Assembly: GCA_009996675.1 (NCBI GenBank)
Contig: JAACZQ010000021.1
Coordinates: 1 to 48,187, forward strand
From: Chitinophagaceae bacterium
Lineage (GTDB): Bacteria > Bacteroidota > Bacteroidia > Chitinophagales > Chitinophagaceae
Reading direction: 5' to 3'
DNA: 48,187 nt
Under the pieces are notes generated by a model, which was given only the letters and a program-made list of their open reading frames with translations, was not told the DNA's origin and did no database searches. The position numbers and the translations under genes are program-made. Below, in pieces: positions 8,343 to 16,640 of the stretch (positions are counted from its first letter, which is position 1; each line of letters opens with the position of its first letter).

Positions 8343-10559
8343 ATGAGGGGGCGCTATACCATTTTGTTTTTATGTATGGGTCTGTTTTTTATGCAGACTG
8401 CAGCCGCCCAACGGGTAGTACTCACTACGTCTACCGGTAAATTTTATGAATTGGATGTGGCCACCGGTTTATGTACCAGCAAGGACATGGGGGTTGTTTG
8501 TGCCAGCAATAATCCTCCTTCCGGATTCTCCGTGGCCCTCTTTAAAGACACTTTATACTATAATCAAAGCAATGGCCCATTGTATCGAACCGTATTGGGA
8601 AATCCCGGTTCCTGCACGCTCATGGGTACCACGGTAACGGCCAATGCATTAACGGTTGATAAAAAAGGATACCTCTATTGGGTGGATGGCGGCGGTGCAA
8701 CCTATATGTACAATCCGCATCTCAATCAATTACGTTCCCTGGGTATCTGTCCCTTTGTTCCCGCTGGCGACCTGATTTTTTTTGGAGACCGGCTCATCAT
8801 GGCAGCACAGCCAAGAGGTGTGGTAGGATATAGCCTGGTGGAAGTGAACTTAACCAATCCCGCCCAAAGTACCGTGATCATGGAAACACCGGGGTATACA
8901 TTCTTCGGACTTATTAATGTTCCCGCCGGATGTAACCTCAACAAAGTATATGGTATTGCCCAAAGCCTGGTTGGGCCCGGAAGTGATTTTATTGAGATTG
9001 ATCTCGACAATAAAAAAATCGTCGGGAAAGTCTGTTACATTAATGAAAACGTGTACGATGCGGCCAGTATCACCGAATCTGGAAACGTACAGGGGGTTAA
9101 TATTTCGAATATTACACTGAATGCCGAATGTGCCGGCGGTAATAAAGGCTCCATCGCGGTTACCGGTGTGAGTGCCTCACCGGGTGTAACGGTTAATTAT
9201 GCCTTGAACAACGGTACACCCAATGCAACCGGTGTATTCAATAACCTCAATGGTGGTAACTATACCATCACTGTAAAAAGCAGCGATGGCTGTAGCAAAG
9301 ACACATTAATAACCGTTCCGCTTTCACCGCGGTTTCAGGTAAACATCAATACCATACCCGATACCTGCGGAACCGGTAAGGGGTCGGTAACTTTGCAGAT
9401 GACCAGTGCCAACAACAATCCGGTCTTCACCCTCAATAATACCCCACCCACCACCAATCCCGTTTTCAGTAAACTGTCAGCCGGCCCGCAGCAATTGCGT
9501 ATCACCGATCAATGGCAATGTTATCTCGATACCGGGTTTACACTGCTTTCCATACAACCGCCCATGCCGGTAACCGGTTTCAGTACAAAAGCGGCTAACT
9601 GCGGACAAAGCAACGGCTCATTAACCGTTTCATTTGCCACCGGAGCGAATATCCAGGGTGTACGTATTGATGGCGGTACGCTGCTAACCGGACAAACAGT
9701 ATTCAATAACCTCAGCGCAGGTAATCACCAGTTTCAGCTGCTAACCAGTTCCTGTACCTACGATTCTGTTTTTGTGATACCCAATCTCGTAACCGAAACA
9801 CCGGTAGTGAATCTGGTAACACAGGCGCCCGATTGTTATGACCGCAGCAATGGTACGGTACAGATCAATGCCAGTGGTACCCAGGGGGCCTATACCTATG
9901 CATTCAACAATGGCAATCCAGGAAACGTCAATTATTTCACGGCTTTGGCTGCTGCTACTTATCCCTATACCATTCGGGATGCAAACGGCTGTTTGTTCCA
10001 GGGAAATGTAACCGTACCCGCTTACCAGGTAAAACCCGTAACCGCACAAACCACCACCACCGATGTGGATTGCTGGCAGGCAGGTGGTGGCAAATTAAGC
10101 CTGGCCATTACCGGAACCGAATCGCCCTATTTTTTCAGTGTACTGGGCAAATCTGCTCAATCCGGTGCCACCATCAGCGGCATACCGGTGGGGACTTATA
10201 TGGCACAGATCCGTAATGGGAATAATTGCCTGATCGATTCGGTACCAGTAACCATCAATGCCATCACCATACCCGGCGTGGTATGCGATACGGTATATGT
10301 ACCCACGGGTTTTACCCCCAACCAGGATGGGAAAAACGATGTATTACGGCCTTTTGTGAATAACCTGGTCGCCCGCTTCGAATTCCGTATTTATAACCGG
10401 TATGGGGAACTGATTTTCGAAACCAGTACCCCCGGCAAGGGCTGGAATGGCCGCTGGAAGGGCTTGGACCAGCCGCCGGGGACATATGTATGGATGTTGA
10501 CATATGACATGAATAACCGGAAAAGGGTCTTTAAGGGGACTACGGTACTGCTCCGATAG
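8343..10559 (+). CDS. Secreted protein with SprB-like repeats and CHU_C (T9SS type B) C-terminus
   Basis: A 738-residue protein with an N-terminal signal peptide ending near AAAQ (residue 23). Residues about 25-245 look like a beta-propeller (repeated short segments such as LTVDKKGYLYWVDGG). Five repeats of about 75-80 residues then follow (roughly 255-645). Each carries paired cysteines and motifs such as FNNLNGGNYTITVKSSDGC, like SprB repeats of gliding adhesins. The end (from about 650: VYVPTGFTPNQDGKNDVL to the terminal KGTTVLLR) is a CHU_C domain, a sorting signal for type IX secretion and surface attachment. The ligand is unknown. The gene stands alone, 60 bp after ffh. Confidence 0.9.
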   Translation: MRGRYTILFLCMGLFFMQTAAAQRVVLTTSTGKFYELDVATGLCTSKDMGVVCASNNPPSGFSVALFKDTLYYNQSNGPLYRTVLGNPGSCTLMGTTVTANALTVDKKGYLYWVDGGGATYMYNPHLNQLRSLGICPFVPAGDLIFFGDRLIMAAQPRGVVGYSLVEVNLTNPAQSTVIMETPGYTFFGLINVPAGCNLNKVYGIAQSLVGPGSDFIEIDLDNKKIVGKVCYINENVYDAASITESGNVQGVNISNITLNAECAGGNKGSIAVTGVSASPGVTVNYALNNGTPNATGVFNNLNGGNYTITVKSSDGCSKDTLITVPLSPRFQVNINTIPDTCGTGKGSVTLQMTSANNNPVFTLNNTPPTTNPVFSKLSAGPQQLRITDQWQCYLDTGFTLLSIQPPMPVTGFSTKAANCGQSNGSLTVSFATGANIQGVRIDGGTLLTGQTVFNNLSAGNHQFQLLTSSCTYDSVFVIPNLVTETPVVNLVTQAPDCYDRSNGTVQINASGTQGAYTYAFNNGNPGNVNYFTALAAATYPYTIRDANGCLFQGNVTVPAYQVKPVTAQTTTTDVDCWQAGGGKLSLAITGTESPYFFSVLGKSAQSGATISGIPVGTYMAQIRNGNNCLIDSVPVTINAITIPGVVCDTVYVPTGFTPNQDGKNDVLRPFVNNLVARFEFRIYNRYGELIFETSTPGKGWNGRWKGLDQPPGTYVWMLTYDMNNRKRVFKGTTVLLR

Positions 10560-10590
10560 CAAAATCTTAACGTTTAAGCGGCAAACTACT

Positions 10591-10622
10591 TTGGATTTTT
10601 CCCCTGTAAATACTATTTTTGC
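10591..10622 (+). promoter_or_regulatory. Candidate Bacteroidota promoter of rpsP
   Basis: A -33 box TTTG at 10591-10594 and a -7 box TATTTTTG (TAnnTTTG) at 10615-10622 are separated by 20 bp, which is the expected spacing. The predicted start of transcription is near 10628, leaving about a 40-nt leader before the rpsP ATG at 10671. Confidence 0.65.
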
Positions 10623-10670
10623 CGTCCGAATTAACTAATATTTCTTAACGCCTTTAAATTTCTATTTAAC

Positions 10671-11141
10671 ATGGCAGTAAAAATGAGATTGCAGAGACAC
10701 GGCAGCAAAAAGAGGCCTTTCTACTTTATCGTAGTAGCCGACGGCCGTGCACCAAGGGATGGTAAGTTTATCCAGAAGATTGGAACTTACAACCCGCTGA
10801 CTGTACCCGCCACCATCCAATTGGACCGTCAAAAGGCCCTGGAGTGGCTGAACAAAGGTGCTCAACCCACCGATACAGTTCGCAGAATCCTCTCTTTCAA
10901 GGGAGTGTTGTACCTGAAGCACCTGTTAAGGGGTGTGAAACTGGGTCTGTTTGATGATGCAACAGCTATGACCAAATTCCAGGCATGGCACAATGAGCAT
11001 GAAGCAAACCTTACCCGTCGTAATGATGAGCATAGAAAGAGCCAGCGTGCCCGCAAAGCCTACACACCCGTTGTGAAGAAAGTGGAAGCTGCTGCTGCTC
11101 CTGAAGCGCCTGCTGCTGAAGAAGGTGCTGCTGAAGCTTAA
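10671..11141 (+). CDS. rpsP: 30S ribosomal protein bS16
   Basis: A 156-residue ribosomal protein S16 of the small subunit. The core is residues 1-90: [40 protein letters not shown] is the conserved S16 N-terminus. The C-terminal half is a lineage-type extension. It holds a charged helix ([20 protein letters not shown]), then a tail of Ala, Glu and Pro. The protein is about twice the length of E. coli S16 (82 residues), as is common in Bacteroidota. The promoter at 10591-10622 and terminator at 11167-11194 make it look monocistronic, with rimM separately started. Confidence 0.96.
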   Translation: MAVKMRLQRHGSKKRPFYFIVVADGRAPRDGKFIQKIGTYNPLTVPATIQLDRQKALEWLNKGAQPTDTVRRILSFKGVLYLKHLLRGVKLGLFDDATAMTKFQAWHNEHEANLTRRNDEHRKSQRARKAYTPVVKKVEAAAAPEAPAAEEGAAEA

Positions 11142-11166
11142 TACGAGTCATCGCAACATATTTCCC

Positions 11167-11194
11167 GGTCCGCCCGCAAGGCGGACCTTTTTTT
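11167..11194 (+). terminator. Intrinsic terminator of rpsP
   Basis: A GC-rich perfect 8-bp stem, GGTCCGCC (11167-11174) with GGCGGACC (11180-11187), a 5-nt loop, and seven Ts (11188-11194), 25 bp after the rpsP stop codon. Confidence 0.9.
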
Positions 11195-11200
11195 ATTCCC

Positions 11201-11270
11201 TGATCTTTTGATCTTTGATTTCTTGATTCAAGAAAAAAGTTTGCAAAATGCAAATCAAAAAATCAAACTT
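11201..11270. repeat. Inverted pair of 7-bp-period arrays in the rpsP-rimM spacer
   Basis: The left half (11201-11228) reads as four 7-mers of the TTGATCT/TTGATTT type. The right half (11243-11270) reads as 7-mers such as GCAAATC and CAAACTT, roughly complementary to the left. TTTGATCTTTGATTT (11207-11221) pairs with AAATCAAAAAATCAAA (11252-11267) apart from one mismatch and one bulge. A palindrome, TCTTGA-T-TCAAGA, sits between at 11221-11233. Confidence 0.6.
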
Positions 11271-11304
11271 CCACCGACATCTGAAATAATAAGATATTTG
11301 CCCC

Positions 11305-11823
11305 ATGCCCGACTACGTACATATAGGAAAATTAGCTGCCCCTTTTGGGGTGAAGGGGGAATTGATCCTGCAGCATGCGCTGGGAAAAAAAACCGCTTTG
11401 AAGGGACTGGAAGTATTATTTGTGGAAGAACAAAAAGGCTCCTTTCTGCCTTATTTTATGGAGGAAGCCCGCATCAAAGACGAGGAAGAAACCTACCTGA
11501 AACTGGAAGGCGTAAATACCCGCGAAACAGCACAACGCATTGCCGGCAGGAATGTATGGTTTACCCAGGAAGACTTCCGGAAACAGGCAGGTAAATCAGC
11601 CCCGCTGTCATTGCTGGGCTATGAACTGATTACCGATGAGGGAGAAGAGCTCGGGCCCGTGGAAGCAGTCATTGAACAACCACACCAGGTACTGTTGCGT
11701 ATCTCCCTGAACGGTAAGGAAGCTTTGATACCACTCCATGAGGAGTCGCTCGATCGTGTTGATCATACGAAAAAGAAATTATACGTGATTTTGCCGGATG
11801 GCTTATTGGATATCTATCGGTAA
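11305..11823 (+). CDS. rimM: 16S rRNA processing protein RimM
   Basis: A 172-residue RimM, a maturation factor that binds ribosomal protein S19 and helps assemble the 30S head. The N-terminal RimM domain opens with VHIGKLAAPFGVKGELIL. The C-terminal PRC-barrel part includes LLGYELITDEGEELGPVEAV and ALIPLHEESL, ending in LPDGLLDIYR. It follows rpsP, the common order, but trmD and rplS, which usually come next, are absent: the next gene is on the other strand. A promoter-like AGATATTTG lies only 4 nt before the ATG. Confidence 0.95.
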   Translation: MPDYVHIGKLAAPFGVKGELILQHALGKKTALKGLEVLFVEEQKGSFLPYFMEEARIKDEEETYLKLEGVNTRETAQRIAGRNVWFTQEDFRKQAGKSAPLSLLGYELITDEGEELGPVEAVIEQPHQVLLRISLNGKEALIPLHEESLDRVDHTKKKLYVILPDGLLDIYR

Positions 11824-11842
11824 GTCTGTTCATCACCCGGTA

Positions 11843-11866
11843 AAACCGGACGGGCCCATCCGGTTT
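11843..11866. terminator. Bidirectional hairpin between rimM and the DinB-fold gene
   Basis: An 8-bp perfect stem, AAACCGGA (11843-11850) with TCCGGTTT (11859-11866), and an 8-nt loop. Short T-runs follow on both strands. Its place between convergent genes fits a shared terminator. Confidence 0.6.
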
Positions 11867-11890
11867 CAGGGTAAGTAAAACAGCATTTGC

Positions 11891-12490
11891 TTAAGCGGCT
11901 TTGCGCGCCAGGTTTGCGGCTTCCAATGCTCTTTCTGCCTGCAATACATGTCGCTGGTTATGCGCTACCAGAAAATGAAAAGTATCACCCAGTTTCAGTT
12001 TAATCCATTTTGCAATAGAAATAGGCACTTGCGCACGGTTCAGGTCAATCATGCGCGCCTGCTCCAGCAACTGCAATAATTTCTCCTGCTGTTCAATGAA
12101 CTCCGCAATGGTTTGATAACTGTTATCATTCGCAGTGGGGAAATGATCTTTGGGAGAAGCCATTTTTTTAGCCAGACTGCCATCAGCCTTCGGTTTCATG
12201 AGATTGGTAAAATAATTACCCAGCCAGCCGCTTTTAAATACCGATACCGGCTGCTGTCCGGCCTGCCTGGCTTTACGGATGGCCCGCTCAATATGCGGCA
12301 GGTAATAACGGCCATAACTGTTGAGATGGGCGAGGCATTGATTGGCACTCCACTGATCCGGATGCACTTTATAGCCAAATTCATTGTGTTTCAGCATCTG
12401 CCATTCACTGATGGCTTTGTGCAGCATGACTTCGGTTTGCTCATGCAGGGTGTCGATCAGGTTGTTGGATACATAATTGGGCATGGTCAT
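11891..12490 (-). CDS. DinB superfamily four-helix protein (YfiT/DUF664-like)
   Basis: About 200 residues with the DinB/YfiT metal-binding helical fold. Histidines sit in the usual places: one in NQCLAHLNSYGRYY (after PDQWSANQ) and a pair in FLVAHNQRHVLQAE near the C-terminus. Such proteins act as divalent-metal-dependent thiol transferases or hydrolases, but the substrate here is unknown. This family is unrelated to DNA polymerase IV despite the name. The ATG at 12490 (MTMPNYVSNN) was chosen; the 12484 ATG is equally good. The longer frame to 12526 has an unlikely N-terminus and would run to the edge of the 12527-12556 hairpin. It is probably linked with the upstream Crp-like regulator gene. 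Confidence 0.82.
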   Translation of the reverse strand: MTMPNYVSNNLIDTLHEQTEVMLHKAISEWQMLKHNEFGYKVHPDQWSANQCLAHLNSYGRYYLPHIERAIRKARQAGQQPVSVFKSGWLGNYFTNLMKPKADGSLAKKMASPKDHFPTANDNSYQTIAEFIEQQEKLLQLLEQARMIDLNRAQVPISIAKWIKLKLGDTFHFLVAHNQRHVLQAERALEAANLARKAA

Positions 12491-12526
12491 TTGTTTTATG
12501 AAAGCAAAACTGCAAACCAAAACCAA

Positions 12527-12556
12527 CTAAAATCTTGGTCTGTACCAAGATTTTAG
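12527..12556. promoter_or_regulatory. Perfect 13-bp inverted repeat between the Crp-like and DinB-fold genes
   Basis: CTAAAATCTTGGT (12527-12539) and ACCAAGATTTTAG (12544-12556) pair perfectly around a 4-nt loop. It sits 10 bp past the regulator's stop codon and about 36 bp before the next start. It could be an operator for the regulator, or an A+T-rich terminator. The strand read toward the DinB-fold gene has T-rich sequence after it but no clean U-run. Confidence 0.6.
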
Positions 12557-12566
12557 GCTCCGGGAT

Positions 12567-13160
12567 TTATAAACGTACGGTGCCCAATAATTTACTGAAG
12601 GTAGTTGCATCAATGCCCAGGTAAGAAGCCAGGTATTTATGTGGGATCAAACGCAATACATGCGGACTCCTTTTCAACAGGGAACGGAATTTCTGTTCCG
12701 CCGAAAAACACTGCAACTCAATTTGCCGCTCCAGCACACCAGCCAGGGTAAAAGCAACAGCTTTACGGATCAGTTGTTCAAATGCATGGTGTTTGTTCAT
12801 GAGCTCATCCACCTGCTGGAAACTGGTGCGGATAAAACTACTCCGGGTAAGCGTCTCCAGAAAATACCGCGAAGGTTGCTGCGTAAGGAAAGAATCCGCT
12901 ACGCCCGAAAAAGAAAAAGGATACGTAAAAACAATGGTGGCTTCCTTATCGGTATCACCGGTATAAAAAGCCCTTTGTACGCCTTCTGTTACGAAATACA
13001 GATACCGTTCCGTTTCGCCCACGGCTGTTAAAATGGTTTTTCTTTTCGCAGAAAAAGGCTGCCAGATAGCAGCAAATTCATGCCACACCGGTTCGGGTAA
13101 TACCTGTATGCGGTTGCAAAACTGCCGTAGTTCCTCCAAAGCATCCACCGTTGGCGCCAA
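12567..13160 (-). CDS. Crp/Fnr family transcriptional regulator
   Basis: A 197-residue cNMP-binding-fold regulator. The beta-roll covers about residues 25-110 (YLYFVTEGVQRAFYTGD, TIVFTYPFSFSG). A long helix with MNKHHAFEQLIRKAVAFTL follows. The C-terminal helix-turn-helix ends in IPHKYLASYLGIDATTFSKLL. No FNR-type iron-sulfur cysteine cluster is present. Many Bacteroidota members of this type lack a demonstrated cyclic-nucleotide ligand. The frame begins with TTG at 13160, 3 bp after the S41 protease stop; GTG at 13148 is another option. Its regulon is unknown; the inverted repeat at 12527-12556 is a candidate site. Confidence 0.88.
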   Translation of the reverse strand: MAPTVDALEELRQFCNRIQVLPEPVWHEFAAIWQPFSAKRKTILTAVGETERYLYFVTEGVQRAFYTGDTDKEATIVFTYPFSFSGVADSFLTQQPSRYFLETLTRSSFIRTSFQQVDELMNKHHAFEQLIRKAVAFTLAGVLERQIELQCFSAEQKFRSLLKRSPHVLRLIPHKYLASYLGIDATTFSKLLGTVRL

Positions 13161-13163
13161 AGC

Positions 13164-14609
13164 TTATTGTTTTTGTTGGATCCAATTTACGGCAGAATCC
13201 AGCACAGCGTCTCTTTTTTCAGCAGAACCTGCGGAGCTTGGCTTTACGAATACATCGGGTTTCACCGGATCAAAGTTTTTTTCATCGCCATTGGCACGGG
13301 TAAACATTTTCGAAGCACCCCGGGCAATGATCTGTGTCCTGGGTAACATATAATTAAACATCTCGCCAAAATCATTGGGTACCTCACCCGTGGGTTCCCC
13401 AAAAGTTCTGGCCAGCTGATAAGTGGTAACACCATCAGCCAGCATATTGGCACTGGAGAAAGTACGGGAACCGATCAGGAACGCCACTTTACCACGGAAG
13501 AACGGCTCTTCGGGTTGGGGGGTTACCAACTCATCACTAACCCAGGTATACATATCCCCGTCGGGCCGGCTCATGTAAAATTTATTGTCGGCTTCCCGGA
13601 AGTTTTTGGCTGTCTTCAGGTATTCCTTATAAGGAGCACTGATCTTCCATTTCATACCACTCGCAAAACGATAAGGCTTGGTATTGAAATAACGCAGCAA
13701 AGCTTCACCAAGCTTCGAATCTCCACCACCATTATCGCGCAGGTCTATAACAAGTCCGTTTGCATGACTGTCTTTCAGCTGGGTGAACATGTTTTTCAGG
13801 AATGTTTCAAAGGGATTAGCCGGATCATTGCGCATACTGCGATAGTTCAGGTAACCAATACCATCCGGAAGCAAACGAAATTCATACGGCTTCTGGCTAT
13901 TACCCAAACGGGCCTGTAAAACTTTGTTGATACTGTCGGCCTGCTGCTTACTGTACCCCGCCGTGGTATAATGCATTTTTTCACCATTGGCTTTGACTGC
14001 GTCAAGGGTATATGGACTACGGATACCATCGAGATAAAGGAGCTTGCGGGCGTAATAAGCTACCTGCTCGGCTTTCCATACCGGTAAACCACCGAAGAGA
14101 CGGGTATAACGATCATTCAGGTCCCGGACGCTGTGGCCATTGATGGTTATGATCCGGTCATCTTCCTGTAATCGTCCGGCCGCACTTAAGTCAAAAGAAA
14201 TGACCCAGGCATCAGCCTCCGTTTTTTTAATCATGAACGGGAATCGGATGGATTCACCAAAAAGGCTATCGGTTAACCGGCTGCTCACCAAACCCACATG
14301 GCCCTCATCCAGAGCCGCACCCAGTTTGCTGAAGAGGAAAATGGCTGCAGTTTGTGAAATGCTGTCGGTAACGGGAGTAGTGAGCTCCTGGATCAGGGCA
14401 TCCATCTGTTGGCGACTGATACTGTGGTAAACATTCACATGGGCATCTTCCTGCACCTGGCGCCAGAAACGGATATCCGCCAATAGATCGGCCCGGGAAA
14501 TCTTGCGGTAGATCAGGGAAGGGTCGGTGGGTTGCTGGTAGGCAATCTGTGGCTGGGCCAGCAGGAAAAGCGGAGCAAACAATAATAGCAAACAGGCAAA
14601 TGGTCTCAT
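13164..14609 (-). CDS. Exported S41 family (C-terminal processing-type) peptidase
   Basis: A 481-residue serine peptidase of family S41. The ATG at 14609 gives a clean signal peptide (MRPFACLLLLFAPLFLLAQ); a longer frame to 14852 runs over the divergent dinB gene and was rejected. A PDZ-like section contains LQEDDRIITINGHSV. The catalytic core has GLVIDLRDNGGGDSKLGEALLRYF and, near the C-terminus, VAFLIGSRTFSSANMLADG, where the nucleophilic Ser is expected. Family members cleave C-termini of periplasmic or secreted proteins with a Ser-Lys dyad. It is the first gene of a leftward set with the Crp-like and DinB-fold genes. Substrate unknown. Confidence 0.9.
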   Translation of the reverse strand: MRPFACLLLLFAPLFLLAQPQIAYQQPTDPSLIYRKISRADLLADIRFWRQVQEDAHVNVYHSISRQQMDALIQELTTPVTDSISQTAAIFLFSKLGAALDEGHVGLVSSRLTDSLFGESIRFPFMIKKTEADAWVISFDLSAAGRLQEDDRIITINGHSVRDLNDRYTRLFGGLPVWKAEQVAYYARKLLYLDGIRSPYTLDAVKANGEKMHYTTAGYSKQQADSINKVLQARLGNSQKPYEFRLLPDGIGYLNYRSMRNDPANPFETFLKNMFTQLKDSHANGLVIDLRDNGGGDSKLGEALLRYFNTKPYRFASGMKWKISAPYKEYLKTAKNFREADNKFYMSRPDGDMYTWVSDELVTPQPEEPFFRGKVAFLIGSRTFSSANMLADGVTTYQLARTFGEPTGEVPNDFGEMFNYMLPRTQIIARGASKMFTRANGDEKNFDPVKPDVFVKPSSAGSAEKRDAVLDSAVNWIQQKQ

Positions 14610-14715
14610 AACAAGGGTTTCTCCAACAAATCTAATCACCCAACCCTGCTCCTGCAACCACATAAAAAGGGGAAATAATAGCAGGCAAGGCCGAACTTTT
14701 CTAATTTGTGGTCTG

Positions 14716-15879
14716 ATGGCTGAAGCGCAACGATATATCGCCCATTTTGACCTCGACTCATTTTTTGTGAGTGTGGAAATGCTGAATGACCCCTCACTCA
14801 AAGGCAAAGCCGTTATTGTAGGCGGCAGCCGGGATCGGGGCGTGGTAACCACCTGCAGCTATGAAGCCCGCAAATTCGGGGTGCATAGTGCCATGCCCAT
14901 GAAAAAAGCCATGCAATTATGTCCGCATGCCATCCTCGTACGCGGAACCCGGGGCGAATATTCCCGCTACTCCCGCTGGGTAACCGAAATCATTGCCGCC
15001 AAAGCCCCGCTGTTTGAAAAAGCATCGATCGATGAGTTTTATATCGACCTCACCGGTATGGACCGCTTTTTTGACCCCTACCAATGGACGATCGACCTGC
15101 GGCAGGAAATCATGGATACAACCCAACTGCCCATATCATTCGGACTGGCCACGAATAAAATGGTGGCAAAGATTGCAACAGATGAAGCCAAACCCAATGG
15201 CTATTTATTTGTGGAACCCGGTATGGAGAAAGCATTCCTGGCACCGCTTTCTGTGGCAAAATTTTCCGGGGTAGGGGAGCAAACCCTTAAGACCCTGAAC
15301 CAGATGGGTATTCAAACCATTCGCGATGTAAGTGAAACACCCGTGGCACTGCTGGAAAAAAAACTGGGTAAATGGGGAGCCGATCTCTGGCAAAAATCAC
15401 AGGGAATTCACCATGGACAGGTACATGCTTACCATGAAGCCAAATCCATTTCCACAGAAAATACATTTGAAGAAAACAAAACCGATATAAGCTTCCTGCT
15501 GGCAGAACTGGTGCGCATGACCGAGAAAGTGGCATTTGAATTACGACGGGATGAGAAATTAACCGGCTGTATCGCTGTAAAGATCCGCTACCCCGATTTT
15601 GAAACCACCTCCCGCCAAACCACCATTGATTATACCCTGCGGGACGATGAACTGATACCCGTGGCTATAAAACTGTTTCATGAACTGTACCGCAAGGGAA
15701 ATCCTGTCCGCTTGCTGGGCGTTCGGTTGAGCGAGTTAACCAATCATGCCGTACAGGGCAGTTTATTCGATGATGCCACCCGCAAACATGAGCTGTACAA
15801 AGCCATTGATGCCGTCAAGAACCGTTTTGGCAAGAGCGCTTTACAGAAAGCCCGGACCGTTCGGAAAAAGCTGGAATAG
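14716..15879 (+). CDS. dinB: DNA polymerase IV (Y-family translesion polymerase)
   Basis: A 387-residue Y-family polymerase that copies past damaged template bases. The palm carries the catalytic acidic residues in HFDLDSFFVSVE (Asp12 and Asp14 region) and in SIDEFYIDL (Asp106, Glu107). The steric-gate region, SYEARKFGVHSAMPM, and a helix-hairpin-helix thumb (VAKFSGVGEQTLKTLNQMGIQTIRDV) are present. The little-finger domain fills residues 240-350. The C-terminus lacks an obvious beta-clamp-binding pentapeptide, though QGSLFDD near residue 350 resembles one. No LexA box was seen in the divergent 106-bp gap. Confidence 0.95.
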   Translation: MAEAQRYIAHFDLDSFFVSVEMLNDPSLKGKAVIVGGSRDRGVVTTCSYEARKFGVHSAMPMKKAMQLCPHAILVRGTRGEYSRYSRWVTEIIAAKAPLFEKASIDEFYIDLTGMDRFFDPYQWTIDLRQEIMDTTQLPISFGLATNKMVAKIATDEAKPNGYLFVEPGMEKAFLAPLSVAKFSGVGEQTLKTLNQMGIQTIRDVSETPVALLEKKLGKWGADLWQKSQGIHHGQVHAYHEAKSISTENTFEENKTDISFLLAELVRMTEKVAFELRRDEKLTGCIAVKIRYPDFETTSRQTTIDYTLRDDELIPVAIKLFHELYRKGNPVRLLGVRLSELTNHAVQGSLFDDATRKHELYKAIDAVKNRFGKSALQKARTVRKKLE

Positions 15880-15881
15880 CC

Positions 15882-15896
15882 GACTTTTAAAAAGTC
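15882..15896. other. Short palindrome after dinB
   Basis: GACTTTT (15882-15888) and AAAAGTC (15890-15896) form a 7-bp palindrome with a single central base, 3 bp after the dinB stop codon. TACT...AGTA arms follow nearby. It could be a weak terminator or a binding site ahead of the peroxiredoxin gene. Confidence 0.3.
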
Positions 15897-15947
15897 TACT
15901 TGTTTAGTAGGATATTTGGTATTTTTACCTTCTAAAATCAAATCACC

Positions 15948-16583
15948 ATGAGTTTACGTTTAGGAGATCTGGCACCCGATTTTACAGCGGTGACCACGGC
16001 TGGCGAAATTAATTTTTATGAATACCTGGGAAGCGGATGGGGTGTACTGTTCTCGCATCCTGCTGATTATACACCAGTATGTACCACTGAATTGGGTAAG
16101 ACTGCTTTGTTGCAGGACGAGTTTGCCAAACGCAATGTAAAAGTGCTGGCACTGAGTGTAGACCCGATTGATAAGCACCTGGGTTGGGTAAAAGATATCA
16201 ATGAAACCCAACAGGTAACCGTTGGATTTCCCATCATTGCCGATGCCGATAAAAGTATTGCCAACGCCTACGGTATGATACACCCCAATGCATCCGAAAC
16301 TTTTACCGTTCGCTCCCTTTTCATCATTGGTCCGGATAAAAAAGTAAAACTGATGATCACCTACCCGGCATCAACCGGACGGAATTTTTACGAAGTACTG
16401 CGGGTGATTGATTCATTACAGCTGACCGCCAATTACAGCGTGGCTACACCGGCCGACTGGAAAGATGGTGAAGATGTGATTGTGGTACCGGCCGTTAGTA
16501 CCGAAGCCGCCATCGAAAAATTCCCCAAAGGCGTAAAAGTGGTAAAACCCTACCTGCGCTATACACCGCAGCCTAATAAATAA
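15948..16583 (+). CDS. 1-Cys peroxiredoxin (Prx6 type)
   Basis: A 211-residue thioredoxin-fold peroxidase that reduces hydrogen peroxide and organic peroxides. The peroxidatic Cys45 lies in SHPADYTPVCTTELG, and it is the only cysteine in the protein, so it belongs to the 1-Cys Prx6 group and needs an external thiol for recycling. The conserved Arg region (SLFIIGPDKKVKLMITYPASTGRNFYEVLR) and the long C-terminal arm (ATPADWKDGEDVIVVP) are those of Prx6. A strong terminator follows at 16600-16629. Function is likely cytosolic peroxide defence. Confidence 0.94.
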   Translation: MSLRLGDLAPDFTAVTTAGEINFYEYLGSGWGVLFSHPADYTPVCTTELGKTALLQDEFAKRNVKVLALSVDPIDKHLGWVKDINETQQVTVGFPIIADADKSIANAYGMIHPNASETFTVRSLFIIGPDKKVKLMITYPASTGRNFYEVLRVIDSLQLTANYSVATPADWKDGEDVIVVPAVSTEAAIEKFPKGVKVVKPYLRYTPQPNK

Positions 16584-16599
16584 ACAATCAGGTTGTTTG

Positions 16600-16629
16600 A
16601 ACCTCCCGCCTGGTACGGGAGGTTTTTTT
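16600..16629 (+). terminator. Intrinsic terminator of the peroxiredoxin gene
   Basis: A 9-bp stem, AACCTCCCG (16600-16608) with CGGGAGGTT (16616-16624), a 7-nt loop and seven Ts (16623-16629), 16 bp after the stop codon. Confidence 0.92.
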
Positions 16630-16640
16630 GTGGCAAAGCG

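Noticed and set aside
12484..12526. Longer N-terminus of the DinB-fold gene
   Set aside because: The added residues are unlike the family and would place the start right at the edge of the 12527-12556 palindrome.
14610..14852. N-terminal extension of the S41 peptidase frame
   Set aside because: It would overlap the divergent dinB gene and lacks protein-like character; the ATG at 14609 gives a proper signal peptide.
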